Shown piece by piece: positions 38,782 to 47,929 of a stretch of DNA of 64,000 bases. The notes under the pieces are model-generated. The model saw nothing but the letters and a program-made list of their open reading frames with translations, did not search any database and had not been told where the DNA came from. The translations under genes and the position numbers were made by a program. The stretch is from BS150m-G50 sp964501185 [NCBI: uncultured Bacteroidia bacterium] (GTDB lineage: Bacteria; CAIWAD01; BS150m-G50), in NCBI GenBank assembly GCA_964501185.1, contig CAZCRT010000009.1:8397-72396 (forward strand), given 5' to 3'. Each line of letters opens with the position of its first letter. Position 1 is the first letter of the stretch.

Positions 38782-39518
38782 CAGCTTCCTTTCCGTGAGA
38801 CAAAGTGAATCCGCTCTGAATACTCGTTACCCTCGTTAAAGGTGAAACCATCAAGAATTCCCATGCAGAGAAGTCCCGCAGAAGTGATTGCCGATACGAT
38901 CTCTTTTATAGTATACAACCGCTGCCGATGCTGTTCACTTGCAATTTCCTTTCCGCTTGCCTGACGCAGTGAGAAGTCATTATGAAGAATGCGGGTTGTC
39001 CTGTTGAGTGTGGCGTGTCGTGTGTAACGGATATTCTCGATAACATCGGTCTCTTCAAAACCATGGAAATTGTGTTGAGCATTGTAGAACGTCGAGATAT
39101 CGAAAATCAGCAAACCATCTTCGGTCAATGAGTCACGCAGGTTGCTCAGAGCCCGGATGAGATCAGCCCTGGTCAACATGTAGTTGATGCTGTCGTAGAG
39201 GCAGAGAGCCAGATTGAAATCACCCCGGCCATTCCAGCTGCAGAGATCAGCCTCCGCAAAGGTCGTGGGGACGTCGCTGGTACGAAAACGCTGCCTGGCA
39301 AGGGAAATCATCTCGCTGCTGCTGTCGAAACCATATATTTCACTGCAGTCAGTTGCGAAATGAGCAAGAAAAGCACCGGTACCACAGGCTGCATCCAGAG
39401 TGCGCTCCTGTGACCCACCGTAATGCATGAGCAGCTGATTGATATACATTGCCCATTTTGCGTACGGTACGTGAGACATAAGTTCGTCATAGATTGTGGC
39501 CAGGGAACCGTAAATCAT
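38781..39518 (-). CDS. SAM-dependent methyltransferase
   Basis: 245 residues of class I fold. Motif I is LDAACGTGAFLAHF (about 40-53), followed by the acidic motif YGFDSSSEMISLAR and LCLYDSINYML. The N-terminal YDELMSHVPYAKWA is typical of a small-molecule or tRNA methyltransferase group often found in FCB and Firmicutes genomes. Target unknown. It overlaps pdxA by four bases and ftsE by one, so it belongs to the same operon. Confidence 0.82.
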   Translation of the reverse strand: MIYGSLATIYDELMSHVPYAKWAMYINQLLMHYGGSQERTLDAACGTGAFLAHFATDCSEIYGFDSSSEMISLARQRFRTSDVPTTFAEADLCSWNGRGDFNLALCLYDSINYMLTRADLIRALSNLRDSLTEDGLLIFDISTFYNAQHNFHGFEETDVIENIRYTRHATLNRTTRILHNDFSLRQASGKEIASEQHRQRLYTIKEIVSAITSAGLLCMGILDGFTFNEGNEYSERIHFVSRKGS

Positions 39519-40489
39519 GATGATAACCTTAAAGCCAGATCAACTGCGGCCAGCATGCTTGCCGGATCAACCTTCCGACGCCAGGCTAATGGAAAAGCTG
39601 TGCCGTGATCAGGTGAAGTGCGGATGAAGGAAAGCCCCCAGGTGACATTTACCCCTTCCCAGCCTGCGGTCAATTTAAAGGGTATCATAGCCTGATCGTG
39701 ATACATGGCAACAAAACAACTGCCCTGGTTAAAAGCAGTATCAGCAGAAACCGGGCCCTGAACCGGGATACCGGCAACCCGGGCCTGCTCAATCGCGGGA
39801 CTGATAATCTCCTCTTCCTCCCGGCCGAAGAGGCCTCCCTCTGAGGCATGCGGATTCAGTGCCAGCACCGTGAGTTCGTCTTTCCGTCCCAGCCGTCCCA
39901 GAAAAGAGTGAAGAGCAGTGATACTGTTCAGAAGGAGGTCCGGCTTGAGGTTGCGGCTCACCTCCATCAGAGGCAGATGAATTGTAGCCAGTACAACGCT
40001 GATATGTTTGTGATACATTATCATCCAGATCGGGCGCCCCCCATCCCGGGTTCCCAGAAATTCAGTCTGTCCCGGAAACGGGAATCCCGCCAGGTGCAGT
40101 GACTGCTTGTTCACCGGGGCAGTCACAAGTGGCATCCCTGGATCAGTACGAACCAGATCAACTGCTGTTTCCAGGGAGAGGTTGGCAACCTGTCCTGCTT
40201 CAAGGGAAATTTCACCAGGGTTAAAATGCAGTGGTGTATCCTGAGGGAACCACACCTGTGCCTGATCAGCCGCAACCCGCTCTTCCGGTTCAGCGAACAC
40301 AAACGGAGTATCCTTTCCGGTAAGTTCCAGCGCCTGCTCCAACAGTGATGGTGGCATGATTACCAGTGGCTGCCAGCCCCGCTTGAGAATATACGGGAGA
40401 ACTGTCGCAACCAGTTCCGGTCCGACACCAGCCGGATCACCACAGGTAATACAGACACGCCTTTGTGCTCTACTGCTGTTGTCAGTCAT
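39515..40489 (-). CDS. pdxA: 4-hydroxythreonine-4-phosphate dehydrogenase PdxA
   Basis: 324 residues. CITCGDPAGVGPELV at the N-terminus, VTAPVNKQSLHLAGFPFPGQTEFL in the middle and GSCFVAMYHDQAMIPFKL near residue 255 hold the substrate and divalent-metal ligands (histidines) of PdxA. The enzyme oxidises 4-phosphohydroxy-L-threonine in pyridoxal phosphate synthesis. It overlaps the dus stop by eight bases. No other vitamin B6 gene is in the window. Confidence 0.92.
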   Translation of the reverse strand: MTDNSSRAQRRVCITCGDPAGVGPELVATVLPYILKRGWQPLVIMPPSLLEQALELTGKDTPFVFAEPEERVAADQAQVWFPQDTPLHFNPGEISLEAGQVANLSLETAVDLVRTDPGMPLVTAPVNKQSLHLAGFPFPGQTEFLGTRDGGRPIWMIMYHKHISVVLATIHLPLMEVSRNLKPDLLLNSITALHSFLGRLGRKDELTVLALNPHASEGGLFGREEEEIISPAIEQARVAGIPVQGPVSADTAFNQGSCFVAMYHDQAMIPFKLTAGWEGVNVTWGLSFIRTSPDHGTAFPLAWRRKVDPASMLAAVDLALRLSS

Positions 40490-41423
40490 CTGGTTGAAGG
40501 CCCTCCTTCAGAATTCGCTGCAGGTAATCCTCGATGATTTGCGGATCGGTCATCCTCACCAGCTGATAACGCGCCTGTTTAGCGTGCGGGTAATCACGCA
40601 GATAGCTGGAATAGAGCTTCCTCATTTCCCGCACACCCCGTTCCGTACCCTTGAAATCGAGAGCCAGGTGAAAATGATGCAGCAACATCAGCAGTCTCTC
40701 CCTGAGGTCTGGTGGAGCAGGAGAATAACCATCTCTGAAAAATGCTTTTGTATCACGAAATATCCAGGGGTAGCTGGTAGCGCCACGTCCAATCATAACC
40801 GCATCACACCCTGTTTCCTCAAACATTCGTTTCGCATCAGCAGGAGTAACCACATCCCCGTTGCCGATAACCGGAATGTGTACGGTTTCCTTCAGTCGCC
40901 TGATCCACTCCCAGCGTGCCTGCCCGGTGTACTTCTGCGCGCGCGTGCGTGCATGTAGCGTGATGGCTGCCAGCCCCAGTTTTTCCAGTTCCGGTGCGAT
41001 TTCCAGGATGTTTATGGAGTCCTCGTTCCAACCGAGCCGCAGCTTGGCAGTCACCGGTAGATCAGTGCTGCGAATAACTTCTTCAGCGATTGCCAGCAGC
41101 AGGTCGGGAGTTTTCATCAGAGCTGCTCCAGAACCCTTACCGGCGACTTTACGCACCGGGCAGCCAAAATTCAGATCGATCAACTCCGGCTGCAACTTAG
41201 TGCTGATGCGAGCTGCCTCCCCCATCGCCCGAGGATCGTTGCCAAAAATCTGAATACCGACCGGGCGCTCACTATCGCTGAATAAAATCTTGCGGGACGA
41301 ACGGCCAACTTCCCGGCGCAGACCCTCGGAGCTGACAAATTCGGTATATACCAGATCCGCACCCAGTAACCTGCAGACACCACGGAAGGAAATATCGGTA
41401 TAACCCTCCATAGGCGCCAGCAA
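40482..41423 (-). CDS. dus: tRNA-dihydrouridine synthase
   Basis: At least 313 residues of the Dus TIM-barrel family. LAPMEGYTDISFR binds FMN, and LNFGCPVRKVAGKGSGAALM carries the catalytic cysteine. LRLGWNE and IGNGDVVTPADAKRMFEETGCDAVMIGRG follow in order. The frame continues upstream without ATG: GKLNIENAL lies before LLAPMEG and looks like the genuine N-terminus. The true start is probably a non-ATG codon up to about 41450; the boundary given begins at TTG. It modifies uridines in the tRNA D-loop. Confidence 0.88.
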   Translation of the reverse strand: MLAPMEGYTDISFRGVCRLLGADLVYTEFVSSEGLRREVGRSSRKILFSDSERPVGIQIFGNDPRAMGEAARISTKLQPELIDLNFGCPVRKVAGKGSGAALMKTPDLLLAIAEEVIRSTDLPVTAKLRLGWNEDSINILEIAPELEKLGLAAITLHARTRAQKYTGQARWEWIRRLKETVHIPVIGNGDVVTPADAKRMFEETGCDAVMIGRGATSYPWIFRDTKAFFRDGYSPAPPDLRERLLMLLHHFHLALDFKGTERGVREMRKLYSSYLRDYPHAKQARYQLVRMTDPQIIEDYLQRILKEGLQPDD

Positions 41424-41723
41424 CAGAGCATTCTCAATATTAAGCTTGCCTATGATCAGTTGTCTGTCCAGAAGGTACTCCCTGATAATTATCTAATAGT
41501 CGAAACGTCCCCTGTCAGGGCATGATAATGAAAATACTATACATGGTGATGCTCAGAATGAATAGTTATTACCTGAAGTAGTACAGGTTCCACCTACAAC
41601 TATTTCCCGAAATGCTGTTGTAGTCCAGTAATTTTAAACGGGAAACACTAAATCATCAACGACAAAGATAAAGCCGTAACGAACAGTTAAGAAGTTGAGG
41701 ATGAAGTTTCCGGGGAGTAATGA
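41424..41723. other. Intergenic stretch, nothing recognised
   Basis: 300 bases between the upstream end of dus and the end of the patatin gene, both on the minus strand. The first 25 bases probably belong to dus. No motif was found elsewhere. Confidence 0.4.
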
Positions 41724-44405
41724 TCAGAAATGGAATCCGAAATTCAGTGTCAGCCGCTGGTTCTGCTCCAGGTCGTCGTGTGCGGGGGCATACGCATAGA
41801 TCAATTCCAGAGGCCCCAGGATACTGTCCAGGATTACCCCTGCTGAATAGTGCGGCATAAGATCACCTGGAAGTTCAATACTGTCCGCGCTGGAGGCCCA
41901 GTTGCCGATTGCATGCCCTTCAGCCATCAACAGCAATCTGTAAGGCTCATTGTCAATCATGATCCAGTAGTACTGCATACCCAGCCTGGTTGCCAGGCGG
42001 CTGCGAAATTGCCGCGAATGCAGGGCGGTAAGCCCGGTTTCGTAACCCTGGTGCCACAGATAGGGTGCCGGAGTAGTATCATCTGCCTGAGCCAGAAAAA
42101 GGGTGCTGTGCAAAACATGTCTGTGGTTTATACGGCGCCAGGATTTAAAAAGCATCTGCCATCTGTTAAACGAATCGGATGGGTTCAGAGGTGAAGAAGA
42201 TGTTTCAAACTTAACCAGATGATATTCACCGTTTTCCGGCCAGGGAACACGATTGCGCGTATCAACAAGTGACGAGAGCACAAGTTGCCGCAGATCGTAG
42301 CTGGTCACCTGGTTGTCGAGGCGATATTCCCCTCTGGTCAGACGCACACCGGCGGAGATAGTTCCAAGCCGTCTTATCTGCTGCCCGAGCATGACGCTGA
42401 AATCGTGAGCACGATAGGAGGCTCGACCCGCCCGGTTGTTTCCTTCCCAGATACTGCATCTCTGATAGTTATTTTCTGCGTCAATCCGCCAGGTGAGTGT
42501 GGTGTGAAAGAGCCGATCCTGCTCCAGACGCAGTTTCTGCTCTTCCCGGTCAGCAGAATAGCGCCAGTAGAGGACAGTACGGATGCCGAGATTCGCGCTG
42601 TTTTCATGTCGCAGTCGCAGGAAGATTCGCTCGAAGTGGCGATTGTCGTAGCCTAACCCCACCTGCAACAGCGGAAAGGAACGCTCGTTGACCATCAGCT
42701 CCAGCGATTTGCCACTCTCCTGCTGATGGATACGATAGGATGCGCTGGCAAAGAGGTCGCTGGCATAGATGTTAGAAATGGAACTCTGAGCCCGGTAGAG
42801 ATTGAAAAAATCCCCCTCCTTTATCTTGAAGTCACGCATGATGGAGTAGTCGCTGGTATGTGCGTTACCGGAGATTGTTATCTGAGCTATTCGTCCCCGG
42901 TCAATCCAGAGCGAGACAATACCGCTGTCAAAGTTCAGGCTGTCGATAGAAGCCAGGCTGTAACCCTGTGCTCTCAGGTCAGCGATAAACCCATTAAGTA
43001 GTTCTATTCCCTGAACGAAATTAGCCGGCTTGTCCAGAAAAGGTTGAAAAGTGCTGACTACTTTGAGGGAATCAAGGGAGGGTAAACCATACACCTGCAA
43101 TCCTGTAATCGTATGGTTCTCCTTCAGCTTGAATTCAAGACAGCGCAGCCCCCGCAGATTGCTGTAGATAAGCGCTTCTTCGGACGAATAGTAACCGGTC
43201 TGATGAACCTGTTTCAGCAGCAGCAGTATCTGCTGGTAGCTGATTTCGCTCATGCGCTGTGGAGTGAGTGGTGGTGTGGTTGCAGATACCCCGGAGTAAA
43301 AGAGTGTATCCAGTCGGAACAGGGTATCGGGCGAGGAGGTCAACTGTCGTAACGAAGCCTGCAGTTGATCCAGGATTGCCACAGTTGCCTGATGGCCGTG
43401 ATCCACAATTTCATCCATTCGGACATAGTCGCCGGAGCCCCAGTTTGAAGTAGCTGGTGTGATAACCAGGTCAGCCTTATCCAGCAGCTCGCGGTTACGG
43501 GGGGTGATCGTAAAATTAGAAATCTGATCGACTACTTCCCAGGGGTGCTGCAGGTCTGCAGCTGTACGCATACCGGCTGTTACATCTACAGCGATGATAA
43601 AATCCGCCCCTGCATCGCGGGCGGTCTCAACGGGAATATTCTCAACCAGCCCTCCGTCCACCAGCAGCAGCGAGTCCCAGACAACCGGTGCCAGCAGAAG
43701 CGGGATGGACATGCTTGCACGTATAGCTTCGCTGATATCTCCACGGGAAAAAACCACCCTCTGGCCTGTAACCAGATCAGTGGTGACGCAACGGAAGGCT
43801 ACTCTCAGTTGATCCCACGATTTATAATTCTGGTAGATACCACGCTTGGTCAGGTCGAGCAGTGTAACCAGAAAGCGTTGACCACTGGATACCGCTACCG
43901 GCACATAGGGAACGAAGTTGTGAAACCTGAGCTGAAAGAGATGACCGGAGACATTTTCCTGAACACCGGGAAACATGCTGCTGCGTTCAGCAGAATCGAA
44001 GTAATACTCCTGCCAGTTGAGGCTTGTGAGACGTTTCTCCATCTCATCGGGGGAGTAGCCGCTGGCATACATGCCACCCACCAGAGCGCCCATGGATGTT
44101 CCTGCGATGATATCGACTTCGATACCTGCTTCCTCCAGCGCACGGAGCACACCGATATGTGCCAGTCCACGGGCACCACCACCGGACAGGGCCAGTCCGA
44201 TCCGTGGGTGTTTGATATCCGACCAGGGAATGTGATAGATCTCCTGTACACCGGGGACCAGTTCCGGGACAAAACGGATAGTGTCAGTTTCAGTGATAAA
44301 GGACTGGTTGCTACCGGTGTTTATTGTATGAGATTCATTTGTAATGCCGGCTTCAGCATAATGCCGACAGAGCAAGAATAGCAGCAGGAGAAGGATTTTG
44401 TGCAT
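41724..44405 (-). CDS. Patatin-like phospholipase fused to POTRA and outer-membrane beta-barrel
   Basis: 893 residues. Signal peptide to about residue 19, then a patatin domain: oxyanion loop GGGARG (75-80), nucleophile elbow GTSMG with Ser104, and the catalytic aspartate in VDGGLVENIP near residue 250. A linker and a POTRA-like domain (about 440-560) follow. The C-terminal 330 residues show the alternating pattern of a Bam/Omp85-type barrel and end in GFHF, an aromatic terminus read by the BAM complex. This matches PlpD-like type Vd autotransporters of the NTE/RssA family. The phospholipase would be displayed on or released from the surface. Confidence 0.9.
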   Translation of the reverse strand: MHKILLLLLFLLCRHYAEAGITNESHTINTGSNQSFITETDTIRFVPELVPGVQEIYHIPWSDIKHPRIGLALSGGGARGLAHIGVLRALEEAGIEVDIIAGTSMGALVGGMYASGYSPDEMEKRLTSLNWQEYYFDSAERSSMFPGVQENVSGHLFQLRFHNFVPYVPVAVSSGQRFLVTLLDLTKRGIYQNYKSWDQLRVAFRCVTTDLVTGQRVVFSRGDISEAIRASMSIPLLLAPVVWDSLLLVDGGLVENIPVETARDAGADFIIAVDVTAGMRTAADLQHPWEVVDQISNFTITPRNRELLDKADLVITPATSNWGSGDYVRMDEIVDHGHQATVAILDQLQASLRQLTSSPDTLFRLDTLFYSGVSATTPPLTPQRMSEISYQQILLLLKQVHQTGYYSSEEALIYSNLRGLRCLEFKLKENHTITGLQVYGLPSLDSLKVVSTFQPFLDKPANFVQGIELLNGFIADLRAQGYSLASIDSLNFDSGIVSLWIDRGRIAQITISGNAHTSDYSIMRDFKIKEGDFFNLYRAQSSISNIYASDLFASASYRIHQQESGKSLELMVNERSFPLLQVGLGYDNRHFERIFLRLRHENSANLGIRTVLYWRYSADREEQKLRLEQDRLFHTTLTWRIDAENNYQRCSIWEGNNRAGRASYRAHDFSVMLGQQIRRLGTISAGVRLTRGEYRLDNQVTSYDLRQLVLSSLVDTRNRVPWPENGEYHLVKFETSSSPLNPSDSFNRWQMLFKSWRRINHRHVLHSTLFLAQADDTTPAPYLWHQGYETGLTALHSRQFRSRLATRLGMQYYWIMIDNEPYRLLLMAEGHAIGNWASSADSIELPGDLMPHYSAGVILDSILGPLELIYAYAPAHDDLEQNQRLTLNFGFHF

Positions 44406-44620
44406 TGAACCCTGTTGTTTCCAGATGCCTGAAGTGGCAACGGTGCTCAGTTTCTACAGCAACTGGCTTACAGCCAGCTTCTACCATGAAACACATTTCT
44501 TCATTCCATTTCAAGAGTTTTGCCCGACGTAGAATCAGGTTCGCTGAACAGAGCAATTTTCGCATGAGAACAACTCCTGCTGCCTCACTGATTTTTTCCT
44601 CTTTGAGATAACCGGATTGG

Positions 44621-45508
44621 CTACTTAAGGTAACAGATCGGTTGCACCTGAGAATCCCCGGAAGCTGTGACACGACAGAAGTAGGTTCCTCCAGGCAATC
44701 CGGTAAGCTCCAGATCCACAGAGTGCTGCCCCGGATTGAACCGTGATCCATTTAACAGGGAGCGAACTGCCTGCCCCAGAGTATTATGAATGGTAAGGTT
44801 CACCCGGGACGCCTGTAAAAGCTCAAAACGGATGCGGGTGCTGTTGTTGAAGGGGTTGGGGTAATTGGGCAGAAGCCGGATATTTCCCCTCTCGAGAATT
44901 GTGTCAGAAGATCCCATCAAGATCTCGGTAACCGTCTCCGTTCCACCGGGTACCGGTTCCGCGTCATCATACCAGAACGCGGCACCTGTTCCCTGGCCAT
45001 CCCAGTGGATTGAGTGCCCGGCAGCTACATCCGGTACATATTCATCTTCGTACCAGATCCCTGCAGTAACAGCCTGGCTTTCCCAGGTCTGATCAGGTGC
45101 ACCGTATTCTACATATGAAACAAAGAAGTCAGCAACCTGACCAAAATCGTTGGGCCGCCAGAGACCGACGAATCCATGACTGTTGCCCATATTATGATCG
45201 GTGTTGTAGAGATACATATGCCCATCCTCTACATAGGGTGTACCTGAGAAATTGGTATGAACAACCAGTATTTCGCCAGGTAGCAGAATGTAATCAGGCA
45301 ACATGAAGTTCGGGCCATCTACATCCAGCAGATAATCACGCAGGTTGACGCTGTCCTCTCCATCGTTCAGCAACTCCACCCATTCCAGCTCAGTATCGGT
45401 ACCTTCCGGATCAAACAGCAATTCGTTGATGAGCACTTCTCCGTAGATAGAGCTGATAAGCAGCGGCAGGCAGCATAGAACGACCAGAAATTTGTAAATA
45501 CGCATCAT
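44621..45508 (-). CDS. Lamin-tail-domain secreted protein with sorting domain
   Basis: 295 residues. Signal peptide to about residue 23, then a lamin tail domain (about 24-175) recognised by VLINELLFDPEGTDTELEWVEL and NLRDYLLDVDG. The sorting domain fills the last 85 residues (PNYPNPFNNSTRIRFEL). Lamin tail domains in secreted bacterial proteins are thought to bind DNA or act in extracellular nucleases, but no nuclease motif is present here. It should be exported by a type IX-like route. Confidence 0.85.
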   Translation of the reverse strand: MMRIYKFLVVLCCLPLLISSIYGEVLINELLFDPEGTDTELEWVELLNDGEDSVNLRDYLLDVDGPNFMLPDYILLPGEILVVHTNFSGTPYVEDGHMYLYNTDHNMGNSHGFVGLWRPNDFGQVADFFVSYVEYGAPDQTWESQAVTAGIWYEDEYVPDVAAGHSIHWDGQGTGAAFWYDDAEPVPGGTETVTEILMGSSDTILERGNIRLLPNYPNPFNNSTRIRFELLQASRVNLTIHNTLGQAVRSLLNGSRFNPGQHSVDLELTGLPGGTYFCRVTASGDSQVQPICYLK

Positions 45509-46311
45509 TACCTCTTTTTGACTTTATGTTATGAGAAAGCCCCGACATAGCGGGACTGTTATTCTTTGTGAGTATTATACATCGATTAATGCTACGGGGG
45601 GTGCCCCCAGATATGAATTGTCATCTGGCATTCCTATCTATATGACCACAGGGTTGATATCAGGCTGCGACCGTCAGCCTCGTTGCAACGGCCATTGTGC
45701 CCGCCGGTTGCTACTCCCGCCCAGGTTTAGACAACCGGAACCTTAGACCGATCCATCTATGGGTGATCAGCCATTGGAAACCATATGGCAAAGGATATGC
45801 CGATTTTGATATATTGTATTTTTAATAACTTAGAGGTGGTGTCTGACATGGGTTGTCAGGAGTATGTGTCGAGGTTTCAGGGAAAAGTTACAGTGGTAAT
45901 AAAGGGGCAGTGAAGGAAATTTATTTTTCAAGTTCCTTGTGCCTTGACTTTTTCACAGCCAAAGACTATTTTGTTTCCGTGCGCTAATATTAACTTCATG
46001 TAAAACCATATTGATAACAGGGGGAGGTCACCTACCGACCTTCTGCAAGCGGCTTCATCTGCAAGCCAACAATTAACAGCAATTTTGTCTGATAATTATC
46101 TCAATAAGAAAATGTAACTTTGTATCACATTGTCTGTGATTCATTGTTTGACGGGAATAACTATCTCGTTACCGATACAGGTTGACCCCTGGTGAGAAGA
46201 ATGTGCCAGTTTAATTGATATAGTAAGTTTACAAAAACCTAAAACGCGTTTCACCATATGTAGAAAACCATACTGAGTGTTACGCTGTAAAAAACCGAAA
46301 GGACCTCTCAA
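45509..46311 (+). promoter_or_regulatory. Promoter and long leader of the next sorting-domain gene
   Basis: This 800-base gap holds a good sigma70-type promoter: TTGACT (45944-45949), a 17-base spacer and TATTTT (45967-45972). It implies a leader of about 330 bases before the ATG at 46312. The leader includes the small hairpin AGGTC-ACCTACC-GACCT (about 46025-46041). No conserved gene is visible. Confidence 0.5.
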
Positions 46312-47214
46312 ATGAAAAAATTGTTAGCTTCATCTTTAACCCTGTTGACTGTCACCGCCCTGATGATGGCTGTACCGATTTCCTGGGTGCAGCAAGAGGG
46401 AGTAGTTGGTGAGACCTATGAAATTCAGGGTTGTGTGACCGCGCTTACCAGTTCCAGTGGTGCGGATGGTTTCATGGTGCAGGATGCAGAAGCGGCCTGG
46501 AGCGGTATTCAGGTATACGGCGACAACATTGGCATTTCTGTTGGTATGGAAGTGATAGTGTTTGGTGAACTGTACGAGTATTATGGTTGGACCGAACTGT
46601 TAATTACCGATGTTCCTACCAATGTCATACCTGTTGGCGAGGACTGTTACTACAACCCGTTGGTACTGTCCATCGCTGAAGGTTACACCGAAGCCTATGA
46701 AGGTGTTCTCTGCAGTTTCCCGGGTGTGGTGTGCACCAATGAAGATCTCGGCTATGGCGAGTGGGAAATCAGTGATGGTTCTGGTTTTGGTCGTGTTGAT
46801 GATGGGTTGCTATACCCTGACACCTATGAACCAGGTATGGATGATTGCTATGATATCACTGGTATTATGTGGTACAGCTATAGCAACTTCAAGGTGCAGC
46901 CGCGCAGCCTTAATGATATCGTACAGATTTCTTGTACAGAGGTTGAGCCAGTTGCTTATAACCTGAGCAACAACTATCCCAACCCCTTCAACCCGAACAC
47001 CACGATTGATTTCGATCTGGCTGAATCAGGCAATGTTACACTTTCCGTGTTCAACATGACCGGTCATCAGGTCGCCACTCTGGTTGACGGTAATCTGCCT
47101 GCCGGTTCACATTCTGTGACTTTCGACGGCAGCAACCTTTCCAGTGGTATCTATTTCTATATGATCCAGGCTGGAAACTTCACCGACACCCGTAAGATGG
47201 TGCTGGTTAAATAG
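46312..47214 (+). CDS. Secreted OB-fold-like protein with sorting domain
   Basis: 300 residues, AAAGGA upstream. Signal peptide to about residue 20, followed by an OB-like beta-barrel region (about 25-205) with YEIQGCVTALTSSSGADGFMVQD and GMEVIVFGELYEYYGWTELLI. This resembles the DUF5689/YhcR-type nucleic-acid-binding-like domains often found in secreted FCB proteins. The sorting domain occupies the last 75 residues (NNYPNPFNPNTTIDFDL). The long leader and separate promoter suggest independent, possibly high, expression. Function unknown. Confidence 0.75.
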   Translation: MKKLLASSLTLLTVTALMMAVPISWVQQEGVVGETYEIQGCVTALTSSSGADGFMVQDAEAAWSGIQVYGDNIGISVGMEVIVFGELYEYYGWTELLITDVPTNVIPVGEDCYYNPLVLSIAEGYTEAYEGVLCSFPGVVCTNEDLGYGEWEISDGSGFGRVDDGLLYPDTYEPGMDDCYDITGIMWYSYSNFKVQPRSLNDIVQISCTEVEPVAYNLSNNYPNPFNPNTTIDFDLAESGNVTLSVFNMTGHQVATLVDGNLPAGSHSVTFDGSNLSSGIYFYMIQAGNFTDTRKMVLVK

Positions 47215-47224
47215 TAGATTTATG

Positions 47225-47251
47225 GTGACCCTGGCATAAAGTCAGGGTTAC
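47225..47251 (+). terminator. Probable terminator after the OB-fold sorting-domain gene
   Basis: GTGACCCTG (47225-47233) pairs with CAGGGTTAC (47243-47251), followed by a T-rich stretch. It lies ten bases after the stop. Confidence 0.6.
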
Positions 47252-47291
47252 TTCCTGTTCTTCTATATTCTATATTTTAAAGGGTGCTGGC

Positions 47292-47310
47292 CGCCTGATC
47301 TGATCAGGCG
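47292..47310. other. Perfect 19-base palindrome
   Basis: CGCCTGATC-T-GATCAGGCG. It could be a dimeric regulator site or a hairpin. No gene starts close by. Confidence 0.5.
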
Positions 47311-47480
47311 ATTCGTACAGGCTGCGAAGTTTGTACATAAAAAATGTGCCGAATATTACAACCAGCATCTAGCCTGTTCCATGCGATTGTATGGGACTAT
47401 ATTAGCGACCAATGGGGTTAGCTAAAATATTAAATTGGCTGCAGACGCCCGTCTGCAACCAGAAACGAAACGAAATGATC

Positions 47481-47517
47481 ACCCCCCGGTTACCGCCATG
47501 GTGCCGGGGGTTTTTAT
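47481..47517 (+). terminator. Intrinsic terminator
   Basis: CCCCCGG and CCGGGGG form a stable stem followed by TTTTTATTT on the plus strand. It lies about 270 bases after the preceding gene, so it may serve an unseen small RNA or act as a second terminator. Confidence 0.75.
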
Positions 47518-47557
47518 TTGTAGAATATGTGGAATAGCAACGAAAACAACACGTTTG

Positions 47558-47920
47558 GGGTCGGACCAAGTTATGTTGCTGTTAATTAGGGGATAACATC
47601 GTAATTGCCGATAAATAACACCCTACGTTGCGTCCTTTTCAGGCCTGAAAATGAAGAAGGTCGATTTAAGGAGGAGAGGCTACTGGTAGGATTTCCGGGG
47701 TCGAACCACAGTAACTGATTGGATATTATGCCGTTACATTCAGAATAGCAGCAAAAAAGCCCCTTAGAGCATGTTTTTTCCATATAAGAATGCGATGTAA
47801 GTGATGTATGAAGACTTTTAGAGGGCGCTTTGGGGTATCAAAAAATCGCTGTAAGGACGATTTATCTGTGATATACAGACCTATCTTCTGAAATTACATC
47901 CACATACTATGGTCCGACCC
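47558..47920. mobile_element. REP/MITE-like element with GGGTCGGACCA ends
   Basis: GGGTCGGACCA (47558-47568) and its exact inverse TGGTCCGACCC (47910-47920) bound 363 bases without coding capacity. A near copy of the end, GGGGTCGAACCACAG, sits inside near 47697. Sequences of this GGTCGGACC type frequently border REP/RAYT-associated elements in environmental bacteria. It lies at the 3' end of the molybdenum operon. Confidence 0.55.
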
Positions 47921-47929
47921 AGATGTCGG

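Noticed and set aside
43545-44381. Long plus-strand reading frame of 278 codons opposite the patatin gene
   Set aside because: It is antisense to a well-supported gene and has no recognisable domain.
45531-45746. Small plus-strand gene in the gap before 46312
   Set aside because: Short, no ribosome binding site, no similarity to a known family.
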